DNA from: Shimia sp051201625
GTDB lineage: Bacteria; Pseudomonadota; Alphaproteobacteria; Rhodobacterales; Rhodobacteraceae
Length of the DNA stretch: 64,000 bases
NCBI RefSeq assembly: GCF_051201625.1
Contig: NZ_CP179203.1
Location: forward strand, 1,860,001 to 1,924,000
Direction of reading: 5' to 3'
Below are positions 52,185-60,909 of the stretch, one piece after another. Position 1 is the first letter of the stretch, and each line of letters starts with the position of its first letter. Under the pieces are notes generated by a model. The model was given only the letters and a program-made list of their open reading frames with translations. It searched no databases and was not told the origin of the DNA. Position numbers and translations under genes: made by a program.

Positions 52185-53048
52185 TTGAAACACTTTAAAT
52201 CTCTTGTCGAATCATATGACGGAAAACTTACCGTTGCTGACCGCGCGCTGATTTCCATCGTATTGAGTGAGCCATCAGAAGCGATCTACTTGTCGTCAGG
52301 GGAGTTGGCTGCAAAAGCGAATGTTCACGCCTCGACGGTTGTGCGATTGGCCCGCAAGCTGGGTTTCGAAGGCTACCCCGATATGCGCAGCAGCGTGCGC
52401 CGCGACGTTGATCAAAACCCTAGTTTTTCCAATATCAGCCAACAGCGCCGCACGAGCATTGAACAGGGTTCAAACCTTGCAAACCTGATTGAAGCCGAGA
52501 TGGCTGCGATCGCAGCGGTTGCAAGCTCCGTGTCTCAGATCCAAATTGATGACGGTGCAAAATTTCTGGCTAACGCAAATTCGATTTATCTTGTTGGTCG
52601 CGGCGGTGCGGCGCCGTTAATGGCGCATCTTGATCGCCGCTTGCGACGCGCCAGCTTTCGGGTGGAAACTTTGTTGAACTTACAACGCCGGGATATGGCC
52701 GAGCGGTTAATCAGCTTGAAAGCGAATGACGTGGTTATTGTTTTCGGCTTTCAGGCGCCGGTTTCATTGCCGGCAGGTTTTGAAGCTCTCATGGATCATG
52801 CCCGAGTGACGGGGGCCAAAACGATTAGTATAGGAGATACCTCCATTCTAACCGCCCGACCGCGCGCGGATTTGACTTTGAGCATCAGTCGCCCGGACCA
52901 GAGTGCGATGCAAATGCGATCAGGCGCGATGCTGGTGTGCGAGGCGCTGGCAATGACATTGGCGAATAAGGATCCGGAACGGGCTGTTAAGGGGCTTGAG
53001 TCCCTTGAGCGACTGCGTTCGGACATGCAAAGCTCGGAAGCCGAGTGA
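52185..53048 (+). CDS. RpiR/MurR-family transcriptional regulator with SIS domain
   Basis: A 287-residue regulator. The N-terminal HTH_6 domain (SGELAAKANVHASTVVRLARKLGFEGYPDMRSSVRRDV) is followed by a C-terminal SIS phosphosugar-binding domain (SIYLVGRGGAAPLMAHL, NDVVIVFGF, RVTGAKTISIGDT). I favour TTG 52185 because GAGAAGG lies 11 nt upstream, the N-terminus LKHFKSLVESYDGKLTVADRAL matches the family, and the frame's ATG at 52128 falls inside an operator. Its stop overlaps the permease start (TGATG), making it the first gene of the ABC operon. SIS domains sense sugar phosphates, a clue to the substrate. Confidence 0.88.
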   Translation: MKHFKSLVESYDGKLTVADRALISIVLSEPSEAIYLSSGELAAKANVHASTVVRLARKLGFEGYPDMRSSVRRDVDQNPSFSNISQQRRTSIEQGSNLANLIEAEMAAIAAVASSVSQIQIDDGAKFLANANSIYLVGRGGAAPLMAHLDRRLRRASFRVETLLNLQRRDMAERLISLKANDVVIVFGFQAPVSLPAGFEALMDHARVTGAKTISIGDTSILTARPRADLTLSISRPDQSAMQMRSGAMLVCEALAMTLANKDPERAVKGLESLERLRSDMQSSEAE

Positions 53049-54871
53049 TGTCGTTTATTTCTACAAGTTCTGGCAATTTCAGTAACAGATTTGGCCGCGC
53101 GATGCGTGACCCGGTAAGTCTTGTTATGCTGTTGCTACTTGCGGTACTCGCCTACTTGGTGGCTTGGCCGTTCATCCAACTTGTCATCAATACACTCACT
53201 TGGGGTGAAGGCTCTCGTCGGATCTCTCGCGAGGCTGTTCCGGGCGAGTTTACGTGGTTCTATTGGCTGCAAGTGACCGCCGGACCAATCTCCGGAAAAA
53301 TGCTATACGGCCCGTTGATGAACACCCTGATTACGGGGATCGTCTCAACGGTGTTGGCACTCATCGCAGGTGGAACGCTAGCGTGGTGTGTCGTTCGATC
53401 AGATATGCCGGGCAAACGCTGGTTACAGCCGATTTTAACTTTGCCCTATATTTTGCCATCGTTTGCAGTTGCATTGGCGTGGGAAACTGTGTTCCGCAGC
53501 CCCAAAGTTGGCGGTCAACCTGGGTTATACGAGGCGTTTCTAGGGGCAGCCCCGCCAGAATGGCTTTCATACGGTGTTGTGCCAATCTCTATCACGCTTG
53601 CCATTCACTACTTTCCGTTTGCCTATCTTCTGGTAGCTGGGGCGTTGGCAACTATTGATAGCCAGATGGAAGAAAGTGCGCTGATCTCTGGCGCTGGAAA
53701 ATTAACGATTTTGCGCCGGATAACTTTTCCAGTGGTGGCTCCGGCCTTCGTGGCAGCACTTATATTGACCTTTGGGAAAACTATTGGCCAATTCGCTCTA
53801 CCATTTCTGCTTGGCGCACCAACTCAGTTTCATACTGTGGCTACGATGATTTATGCCAACCTTGCTTTAGGTTTGGATTCAATGGCTTACGTGTTGGCCG
53901 TTGTCTTAATCGCTATGTCTCTATTGTCAATTTGGCTGTCGAACCGATTTATCAAGAAAAAGTCTGGCCGATTTGAAACCATCAGTGGCAAAGGCTTTAG
54001 ATCGCGCGAGATTGCGCTAGGAAACTGGCGCTGGTTTGTCTTTGGCGTCGTGGCCTTGTTTGGATTTACCGTTGGTATTTTGCCGCTGATCCTACTTGGA
54101 GCCCAATCTGTGATGTTGATTGATGGGTTTTACGGGCTTGAAAACCTGACATCGCATTTCTGGATTGGCAAATCCAACCCCGACATCGCAGGTGGAGAAC
54201 CGGGCGTAGTCCATAACAAGATCATTCTGGGCGCCACATGGAACACGCTTAAACTGGCGTTTCTGTCGGCGGTAATTGCTTCGATAATTGGGATCGTTAT
54301 TGCTTATATTGCCGTGCGTCGGGCAAGTAACCCGTTGGCGGTGCTGCTTGATCAGATTGCCTTTATTCCGTTTTTGTTCCCGACCATTGCCTTTGGCGCA
54401 ATGTATCTGACCCTGTTTGCCGAACCTGTCGGACCAATTCCCGCGCTTTATGGAACATTCACGCTTTTGGTAGTAATTTCGGTGGTCAGTCGGTTGCCGT
54501 ATTCCGTTAAAACCGGGATCACTGCCGTTACCCAAATCGGACAAGAGTTGGAAGAAGCAGCCGAAGTCGCTGGCGCAAGCTGGGGGCGGCGGTTTCGCAA
54601 AATAATCATGCCACTGGCCAGCTCGGGTATCATGTCTGGGATGATGGTTAGCTTTGTTGGTGTGATGCGAGAATTGTCGTTGATCATCTTACTGATCACC
54701 CCCGCAACGCGCGTTTTGATGACCGCAGGCTTTGGCTATGCCGAAGAAGGCCTGACGCAGTTGACCAACGCGCTGGTACTGATCGTGGCGCTTCTAACAA
54801 TCGCAGGCGAGCTGATCTTGTGGAAAATCGGCAAGGGTCGCATGGCGCGCTTGCGCGAAAAACAATCTTGA
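53048..54871 (+). CDS. ABC transporter permease, two fused Fbp/Afu-type domains
   Basis: A 607-residue membrane protein made of two BPD-type permease halves, about 12 helices. Each half has an EAA loop, ESALISGAGKLTILRRITFPVVAPA near residue 212 and EEAAEVAGASWGRRFRKIIMPLASSG near 505, to engage the ATPase. Fused permeases are typical of FbpB/AfuB importers for ferric iron, phosphonates or hexose phosphates. ATG 53048 overlaps the RpiR stop. The ATPase gene follows after 12 nt. Confidence 0.92.
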   Translation: MSFISTSSGNFSNRFGRAMRDPVSLVMLLLLAVLAYLVAWPFIQLVINTLTWGEGSRRISREAVPGEFTWFYWLQVTAGPISGKMLYGPLMNTLITGIVSTVLALIAGGTLAWCVVRSDMPGKRWLQPILTLPYILPSFAVALAWETVFRSPKVGGQPGLYEAFLGAAPPEWLSYGVVPISITLAIHYFPFAYLLVAGALATIDSQMEESALISGAGKLTILRRITFPVVAPAFVAALILTFGKTIGQFALPFLLGAPTQFHTVATMIYANLALGLDSMAYVLAVVLIAMSLLSIWLSNRFIKKKSGRFETISGKGFRSREIALGNWRWFVFGVVALFGFTVGILPLILLGAQSVMLIDGFYGLENLTSHFWIGKSNPDIAGGEPGVVHNKIILGATWNTLKLAFLSAVIASIIGIVIAYIAVRRASNPLAVLLDQIAFIPFLFPTIAFGAMYLTLFAEPVGPIPALYGTFTLLVVISVVSRLPYSVKTGITAVTQIGQELEEAAEVAGASWGRRFRKIIMPLASSGIMSGMMVSFVGVMRELSLIILLITPATRVLMTAGFGYAEEGLTQLTNALVLIVALLTIAGELILWKIGKGRMARLREKQS

Positions 54872-54883
54872 AGGGCGGGCGTT

Positions 54884-55978
54884 ATGGCCAAAATATCAAT
54901 TCGTAATCTAACCAAGCGTTACGGCGATATGACAGCGCTGAACACTGTTTCGCTGGAAATCGACAATGGCGAATTTTTGGTGCTGCTCGGGCCCTCTGGT
55001 TGCGGGAAGACGACATTGTTACGCTGCCTTGCCGGGTTGGAAACCCCGGACGAGGGCGAGATAATTATTGGCGACGAGGTTATTTATTCGTCCGAACAGA
55101 AAATTATGCAGCCGCCCGGTAAGCGTAATCTGGGTATGGTCTTCCAGAGCTATGCTTTGTGGCCCCACATGACTGTGCGCGACAATGTAAAATTTGGCCT
55201 CGACGTTCTGAAGACACCGAAAGCCGCATCCGACAGGCAGCTCGACGAAGTGCTGACCAAACTTGGCATGGATCATCTTAGCGAGCGCTACCCGTCGGAA
55301 CTGTCGGGCGGGCAGCAGCAGCGGGTTGCATTGGCGCGACTTTTAGCAACCAAGCCACCTATTTTTCTAATGGACGAACCGCTGTCAAATCTTGATGCCC
55401 GACTGCGTATGGATATGCGCGTAGAGTTGAAGCGCTTTCAATCCGAAGCCGGTGCCACGACGGTTTATGTAACGCATGACCAGACCGAAGCGATGACCAT
55501 GTCAACGCGCGTCGTTGTGATGAAAAACGGCGAAATTCAGCAAGTTTCCCCTCCGGGCGAGCTGTACAAACAGCCGCAAAACACATTTGTAGCTGATTTT
55601 ATCGGCATGCCGCGAATCAATTTGGTTGAGCTGCAAGGCAAGGGGCAGGTCTTCAGCAACGGTGACATCACAGTTGATGTTGGGTGGCACCCGAAGGCTA
55701 AGAACGTGGTGCTTGGTTCGCGCCCCGAAGATCTAACAATTTCGCCCGACCTTAATGCGGTGGGCGAGACATATACCGTGATGGCCGTTCTGCCAAACGG
55801 GCCAGAAACCATCATTCAGCTGCAAAAGGGCAAAACCGTCGTCATTGGCCGTGTTGGCCATGATTCCATTTTTGAAAGTGGCCAAGAGGTCAGGGTCGCC
55901 TATACCCAAGCCGCGCTCAATGTTTATGACGCAGACACACAAGCACTGATCTCACCACACAATAATGTTCAGAATTAA
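54884..55978 (+). CDS. ABC transporter ATP-binding protein, Fbp/Afu/Pot type
   Basis: A 364-residue ATPase. Walker A is GPSGCGKTT, the Q-loop is VFQSYALWPHM, the signature is ELSGGQQQRVALARLL, Walker B is IFLMDEPLSNLDARLR and the switch is VTHDQTEAMTM. A C-terminal TOBE domain starts near residue 235. The domain layout fits an importer ATPase partnering the fused permease. It is the third gene of the RpiR operon. The ATPase carries no substrate information. Confidence 0.94.
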   Translation: MAKISIRNLTKRYGDMTALNTVSLEIDNGEFLVLLGPSGCGKTTLLRCLAGLETPDEGEIIIGDEVIYSSEQKIMQPPGKRNLGMVFQSYALWPHMTVRDNVKFGLDVLKTPKAASDRQLDEVLTKLGMDHLSERYPSELSGGQQQRVALARLLATKPPIFLMDEPLSNLDARLRMDMRVELKRFQSEAGATTVYVTHDQTEAMTMSTRVVVMKNGEIQQVSPPGELYKQPQNTFVADFIGMPRINLVELQGKGQVFSNGDITVDVGWHPKAKNVVLGSRPEDLTISPDLNAVGETYTVMAVLPNGPETIIQLQKGKTVVIGRVGHDSIFESGQEVRVAYTQAALNVYDADTQALISPHNNVQN

Positions 55979-56016
55979 CCAACCATAGCAATGCCTTAAC
56001 AACAGGGAGAAGACAA

Positions 56017-57210
56017 GTGAAACAACTCGGAAAGCTTAGAAGTCTGACCGCCATCTGTGCGATTACATTGGCTGGTGCCAGTTTTGCACAGGCAGATGAA
56101 ACATGGCAGCGCGCAGCAGGTGTAGGTGAATTCACGCCGGCCACACAAGATTGGGCAGCAATTGAGGCCGCTGCACGCGCGGAGGGTTCGGTTGTTGTTT
56201 ATTCAGTGTCCTCAAGAATAGCCAAACTTGTTGACGGTTTTCAGGAAAAGTACGGCATCGAGATTATCGGACATGATATTGCATCGGACTTGCAACTTGA
56301 AAAGCTACGCCGCGAAAACAACGCGGGCGTCTACGAAGTTGACGTTCTGTTTAACTCGGAATCCTCGATTTTACTTAACGAAGCACTGCCTACAAATCTG
56401 GTTTGGAATTTCATTCCCGACAGCGTGTCGGCAGAATTGACTGACGCCGAAATGAACCCGCTTTTGATCCAGCGCCATAGCAGCCGAATTGTGTATTATA
56501 ATACCGCTCTAAACCCGGACGGTGCCCCTATTAGCTCCCTTTGGGATCTGACCCGCGATGAATGGTCTGGCCGCACCCTGTTGCCAAGCCCGTTAGAGGA
56601 CGGTCTGTCCGCCAACTTCATCCAGACAATTCTGGCACATCCTGATGACATGGGCGCTGCCTATAAGCGCGAATTCGGGGAACCAATCAGCTATTCTGAA
56701 GCAGTGATTGAAGCTGTCGAAGACATCGCAACGATTGACGCGCCCAATGCCTCGATGGAATGGCTGTATCGCTTTTTGCAAAATGATCCGGTTTTCCAAG
56801 GATCAACGACTAAGATTTTCAAAAACGTTGGTGACATAGCGCAAGAAAACCCGCCCATCGGCATCACCACCTTCTCCAAACTTCGCAAAAACGAAGAAGG
56901 TGTTTATGCAGCGGGTCCTATTTATGACCTTGATCCAGCATTTGGCGTAACCTACCCAACTGCGCTGATGATCGCCGATATGGCACCGCACCCAAATGCG
57001 GCCAAACTTCTGATCCGCTATATGATGGAAGAGGGATTCTCACCCTGGAACGAGCCGGGTGATTATGCAGCGCGCGCCAGCGTTGAGGCCGTGCAGGTAG
57101 ATGAATTCGACCTGCCAGCCTTTGGTGAACTTGGTCTCTGGCCGGTGGATGCCGAAGAAATCTACTATACCAAGTTCAGCTTCCTTGCCCTTTATTTGGC
57201 GCTTAGCTGA
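56017..57210 (+). CDS. ABC transporter solute-binding protein (family 1, Fbp/AfuA-like)
   Basis: A 397-residue periplasmic receptor starting with GTG 56017 after AGGGAGA. The signal peptide ends at ASFAQA and the mature protein begins DETWQRA. Fold features of iron/hexose-phosphate receptors are seen in GSVVVYSVSSRIAKLVDGFQEKYGIEI and SRIVYYNTALNPDGAPISSLWDL. The paired tyrosines used for ferric binding by FbpA are not obvious, which argues against iron. The C-terminal extension (about residues 350-397) is longer than usual. It is followed by a GC-rich hairpin that may stabilise its message. Confidence 0.9.
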   Translation: MKQLGKLRSLTAICAITLAGASFAQADETWQRAAGVGEFTPATQDWAAIEAAARAEGSVVVYSVSSRIAKLVDGFQEKYGIEIIGHDIASDLQLEKLRRENNAGVYEVDVLFNSESSILLNEALPTNLVWNFIPDSVSAELTDAEMNPLLIQRHSSRIVYYNTALNPDGAPISSLWDLTRDEWSGRTLLPSPLEDGLSANFIQTILAHPDDMGAAYKREFGEPISYSEAVIEAVEDIATIDAPNASMEWLYRFLQNDPVFQGSTTKIFKNVGDIAQENPPIGITTFSKLRKNEEGVYAAGPIYDLDPAFGVTYPTALMIADMAPHPNAAKLLIRYMMEEGFSPWNEPGDYAARASVEAVQVDEFDLPAFGELGLWPVDAEEIYYTKFSFLALYLALS

Positions 57211-57220
57211 CAGCATTTCC

Positions 57221-57245
57221 CCCCGGCCGGACAATCTGGCCGGGG
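57221..57245 (+). other. GC-rich hairpin after the solute-binding protein gene
   Basis: CCCCGGCC and GGCCGGGG, 9 nt apart, form an 8-bp all-GC stem 11 nt after the stop. There is no T-tract. Inside the operon it probably blocks 3' decay, so the receptor mRNA outlasts the rest. Confidence 0.6.
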
Positions 57246-57283
57246 CAACTAATAGTCTCCGACCTGTCGGGAAAGGGTTTTTC

Positions 57284-57958
57284 GTGACCATAAGCACCAT
57301 ATTGTTTGACGCAGGCGACATTCTTTACAACAAGCCAAAACGCAAATCCGCGGTGATCGAGTTTCTATCCAGCCGCGGGTACAGCGCGCCTATGGAAAAC
57401 GACCCGATCGAGAAGGCTAAACGGCTCGAAGCCCACGCTGGCAAAATCGAAACACCTGCCTTTTTTGAATGGCTTATGGCGCATTATGGTGTGGATAACG
57501 CACAAGATGCAGCAGATGGGATCAAGATTTTGAAAGAACAGCAAAGTGCCGTTCAGTTTTTTCCAAATGTGCCAGAAACCCTGCACGAGCTAAAACGCCG
57601 TGGCTTTAAACTTGGCATCGTGACCAATACTTTTAACTCGCAAGAAGAAAAAACCCGTTGGTTCAAGACCGTTGGCATTGACGATATCTGGGATTCCTAT
57701 GCCGATTCGTTCGTGCTGCAAATCACCAAACCAGACCCGCGCATTTACATGGCCGCCATTGACCCGCTAAATGTCAAACCCGAAAACTCTATTTTTGTGG
57801 GTCATGCCCAAACCGAGTTGGACGGTGCAAAGTCTGTCGGCATGACAACCGTCATGTTCAATCCCGACGCAAGTTGCACAGTCGCTGATTTCAAAGCTAA
57901 GGATTTTAGCGATCTGCTGAGAGTGCCGCCAATTGCCGAGGCAAGACTTGTAGGCTGA
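57284..57958 (+). CDS. HAD-superfamily hydrolase (phosphatase)
   Basis: A 224-residue HAD phosphatase. Motif I is TILFDAGDILYN (nucleophile Asp, with Gly replacing the usual second Thr/Asp zone). Motif II is IVTNTFNSQ, the motif III lysine is in ITKPDPRIY and motif IV is FVGHAQTELDGAKSVG, where HAQTELDG stands for the usual GDsxxDv. A helical cap lies between residues 18 and 85. It likely dephosphorylates a small phosphometabolite. GTG 57284 follows AAAGGG. As last gene of the RpiR operon, it suggests the imported solute is, or becomes, a phosphorylated sugar. Confidence 0.87.
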   Translation: MTISTILFDAGDILYNKPKRKSAVIEFLSSRGYSAPMENDPIEKAKRLEAHAGKIETPAFFEWLMAHYGVDNAQDAADGIKILKEQQSAVQFFPNVPETLHELKRRGFKLGIVTNTFNSQEEKTRWFKTVGIDDIWDSYADSFVLQITKPDPRIYMAAIDPLNVKPENSIFVGHAQTELDGAKSVGMTTVMFNPDASCTVADFKAKDFSDLLRVPPIAEARLVG

Positions 57959-58084
57959 GTGCACCTTTGTCACGGCAGTTGATGCCATTGGTTCCTTGGT
58001 TTAAATATTGATGGTGGCCGGAAAGATTGGTCGCATTGATGCAGTTGTTCCAGAAAATGACTGAGACGTTCTTCTTAGCCGGTT

Positions 58085-58215
58085 GCTTCTAAGCGGCCAT
58101 TTGACCATTCCGCAGCAGTGGTCACAATGGGCTCAAAGCTGCCGTTCGCTATGCGCTGTACAAAGGCCAGCAATGCGGACAAAACTAGCATTCAGTGTCG
58201 TCTGCTCAATGCCCT
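58085..58215. repeat. Dispersed intergenic repeat, copy D
   Basis: It shares cacaatgggctcaaa (58123-58137) with copy C and ccgttcgctatgcgc plus ccagcaatgcggacaaa with copy B. It is located between convergent operons (HAD gene and the leftward ABC operon). Confidence 0.75.
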
Positions 58216-58246
58216 AGTTTCGATATTTAGTCAGGACAAACGTAAC

Positions 58247-59257
58247 TCAACTGAGTTCAAGTGCGTGTTTCAATGGTAAATCAAAGTCAACAACGTCGCC
58301 AATCCCGAATGACGGGTCTGCGGCTGGGGTAGATGCTTTGATCTGACCAGACGCAGCCTCCAAGACGTATTCACGCTGTTCTCCAGCAAATGCGACACCA
58401 CGCACCGTTCCTCTATATGGCCCTAGACCTACAGAAACTGCACCAGGACGCCAAGCGAGATAGCCACCTCTTTGAGCCGTAACAAATGGCAGACGGCCTT
58501 GGTCTCCAACAAGCGTTTGCTCAACGACTTCTAAGATATTCTCGAACCCAAAAAAATCGGCTGCAAATTTTGTCTTGGGCTTGTTGTAAAGCTCATCAGG
58601 CGTCCCTAACTGTTCGATCAGACCGTCTTTCATCAGAACGATACGGTCGGCCAGCGCCAATGCCTCAGCCTGATCGTGAGTGACGAAGACCATTGTAATG
58701 CCGGTGTCCCGCTGAACGCGCTGTAGCTCGGTGCGCATGTCCAGACGTAGACGCGCGTCGAGGTTTGATAGGGGTTCGTCCAATAACAGCACTTTAGGCT
58801 CCATCACCAGTGACCGCGCCAACGATAGTCGTTGCTGTTGACCGCCTGACATTTCAGCAGGTTTACGATCTGCCAGATGTGCGAGCCCCACTGTCTGCAA
58901 TCCGTCTTCGACCTTTGCGGTGATTTCCGCTGCGGGTAGTTTTTGCAAGCGTAGTCCAAAGGCGACGTTCTCGAATGCCGTCAGATGGGGGAATAAGGCG
59001 TAGGATTGGAACACAAGCCCGACGCCGCGTTTGTTGGCTGGTACCTTGGTTACGTCGCGCCCGTCGATGGAAATCTTACCCGAATGCGGGGTCATCAACC
59101 CTGCAATGGCTCGCATGATTGTGGTTTTGCCACACCCCGAAGGCCCAAGCAGCGCGATCAGTTCGCCCCTGCGAATGTTGAGGCCCAAGTCGGGCACAAC
59201 GACGCTTTGCCCGTAAGCCAGTGACAATTTATCCAGCGAAACGAAGCTGTCAGACAT
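58247..59257 (-). CDS. ABC transporter ATP-binding protein (Pot/Fbp type)
   Basis: A 336-residue ATPase. Walker A is GPSGCGKTT, the Q-loop is VFQSYALFPHL, the signature is EMSGGQQQRLSLARSL, Walker B is VLLLDEPLSNLDARLR and the switch is VTHDQAEALAL, followed by a TOBE domain. ATG 59257 (MSDSFVSLDKL) is inside the 3' end of the upstream permease gene (8-nt overlap); the open frame beyond it overlaps that gene and is spurious. It is the last gene of a leftward LacI-regulated importer operon. Confidence 0.93.
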   Translation of the reverse strand: MSDSFVSLDKLSLAYGQSVVVPDLGLNIRRGELIALLGPSGCGKTTIMRAIAGLMTPHSGKISIDGRDVTKVPANKRGVGLVFQSYALFPHLTAFENVAFGLRLQKLPAAEITAKVEDGLQTVGLAHLADRKPAEMSGGQQQRLSLARSLVMEPKVLLLDEPLSNLDARLRLDMRTELQRVQRDTGITMVFVTHDQAEALALADRIVLMKDGLIEQLGTPDELYNKPKTKFAADFFGFENILEVVEQTLVGDQGRLPFVTAQRGGYLAWRPGAVSVGLGPYRGTVRGVAFAGEQREYVLEAASGQIKASTPAADPSFGIGDVVDFDLPLKHALELS

Positions 59258-60029
59258 AGCGAGAGAACCCCAAGAATTTTTCGGCGACAAAGACAATCGC
59301 AACGGAGAGGAAAGCAAGAAGTGCTGAGAGAGCTGCCACAGATGGATCGTAGGTAATTTCCATATAGGACAGCATATCAATAGGCAGCGTACGTACGCCG
59401 GGGCCGGACAAGAATAGGGATACCGGCACTTGATTAAAGCTGGTCACAAAGCCGAGGATGAATGCAGCTAAGACGCCGCTTTGGATGTTTGGCAAGATTA
59501 CCCGCATGAATGCGCCAATGCGCGAGCAGCCAAGCAAAACTGCCGCTTCCTCCATGTCGCTGCGCAAATTGCCAAGGCTTGATGACACAACACGGACGGC
59601 ATAGGGCAGTACCAGTGCGGTATGTGCCATGAACAAAGCCAGCGTGACGGTGAAGTTTAGAGGCACCACGAGATAGCGCAGCAAGGCAAGGCCGACAATG
59701 ATGCCCGGCACGATGATCGGTGCGGCGACGATGGTTTTGATCGTTTCCGCGTACGGGATGTCATAACGGCTGATGGCGTAGGCGGCAGGGATGCCGAGGA
59801 TTAAAGCGGTGATTGTGCCAAAGATAGCGAGAAACATTGAAAGGGCAAAGCTTTCGCGGAAACTCTCAACCGTGAAGACCTTCAAATACCATTTTAATGA
59901 TATCCCATTCGGGGGAAAAGTCATGAAGTCTCCCGCTGACAGACCTGCAAGAATAATGATCACAAATGGACCGATGAGAAACAGCAGCGTCGTTCCGATG
60001 ATCAAGCGAGAGGCCAGTCTAGTATTCAT
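59250..60029 (-). CDS. ABC transporter permease (PotC-like)
   Basis: A 259-residue permease with about six helices. The EAA loop EEAAVLLGCSRIGAFMRVILPNIQSG near residue 165 docks the ATPase. FPPNGISLKWYLKVF near residue 40 is a hallmark of PotC-type second permeases. ATG 60029 (MNTRLASRLIIG) is chosen; one nucleotide separates it from the upstream permease gene's stop region. Polyamine-like or other small cationic solutes are typical of the family. Confidence 0.92.
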   Translation of the reverse strand: MNTRLASRLIIGTTLLFLIGPFVIIILAGLSAGDFMTFPPNGISLKWYLKVFTVESFRESFALSMFLAIFGTITALILGIPAAYAISRYDIPYAETIKTIVAAPIIVPGIIVGLALLRYLVVPLNFTVTLALFMAHTALVLPYAVRVVSSSLGNLRSDMEEAAVLLGCSRIGAFMRVILPNIQSGVLAAFILGFVTSFNQVPVSLFLSGPGVRTLPIDMLSYMEITYDPSVAALSALLAFLSVAIVFVAEKFLGFSRYV

Positions 60030-60030
60030 C

Positions 60031-60852
60031 TTAGTTCCTTGCCGCCGCAATGCGTTTTAGCAGGATGTTTGCCCCAAAACTCATCACGATTAGGACTGTC
60101 GCGATCACGCCTGCGGAGACAAAATCATTGGCAACATTGACCCGTTGGTAAAGCAGGGTTTCCAACATCAGCACCTTGGAACCTCCAAGGATCGCGGGTG
60201 TTATGTAGGCTGTCAGCGAGCCAGTAAAAACAAGCGTGCCACCGATGACCAAGCCGTCTTTGGTCAGCGGCAGGATGACTTTGGTGAAGACCTGTATCCA
60301 GTTTGCGCCTAGCACACGTGCAGCGGGTATTACGTCCTTGGGCAGGTTTTCCATGGCGCTTACCAGTGAGATAATCATCAAAGGCAAAAATAATTGCAGC
60401 AAGCCGATGAAGACGGCGGTTTCTGTAAAGAGAATGCGGATGGGGGTTTTGCTCAACCCAAGGCTAATAATTGTGTCGTTCACGATCCCTGTGCGTCCCA
60501 AGATCACGATCCACGCGTAGGTCCGTGCGACAGGTGAAATCATCAAAGGCAAAACAACCAAACCAAACACTCGACCTCGATGTCTGCCATCAAGGTTCAC
60601 GATACAGAAGGCGCACGCGTAGCCGATGATCGCACTGACCACGGACACCAAAGCGCCCAATTTCAATGTACGCAAAAACACCGTCTGATTAAGAGGCTTA
60701 GACGCAAAATCAATGTAACCTTGCAACGACCAACTGCCGTCAACCTTAAAGGCCTCGGACAGCAAAATTCCGACCGGTAATAAAAACAACAAGGCAGTGA
60801 ACACAGCAGCAGGTAAGGCCAGCGCCAGTCCCTCGCGATTGTTCTGAAACAT
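60031..60852 (-). CDS. ABC transporter permease (PotB-like)
   Basis: A 273-residue permease with about six helices. The EAA-loop equivalent is VIPAARVLGANWIQVFTKVILPLTKDG near residue 180. The N-terminal FLLPVGILLSEAFKVDGSWSLQGYIDFAS is typical of PotB-type first permeases. It lies between the receptor gene (57-bp gap) and the PotC-like gene, completing a heterodimeric membrane core. Confidence 0.92.
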   Translation of the reverse strand: MFQNNREGLALALPAAVFTALLFLLPVGILLSEAFKVDGSWSLQGYIDFASKPLNQTVFLRTLKLGALVSVVSAIIGYACAFCIVNLDGRHRGRVFGLVVLPLMISPVARTYAWIVILGRTGIVNDTIISLGLSKTPIRILFTETAVFIGLLQLFLPLMIISLVSAMENLPKDVIPAARVLGANWIQVFTKVILPLTKDGLVIGGTLVFTGSLTAYITPAILGGSKVLMLETLLYQRVNVANDFVSAGVIATVLIVMSFGANILLKRIAAARN

Positions 60853-60909
60853 GAGTTATCTCCGGTGGAGGATGCCAGCGGGATACGATGTCTCGCTGGC
60901 ACAAGCGGT

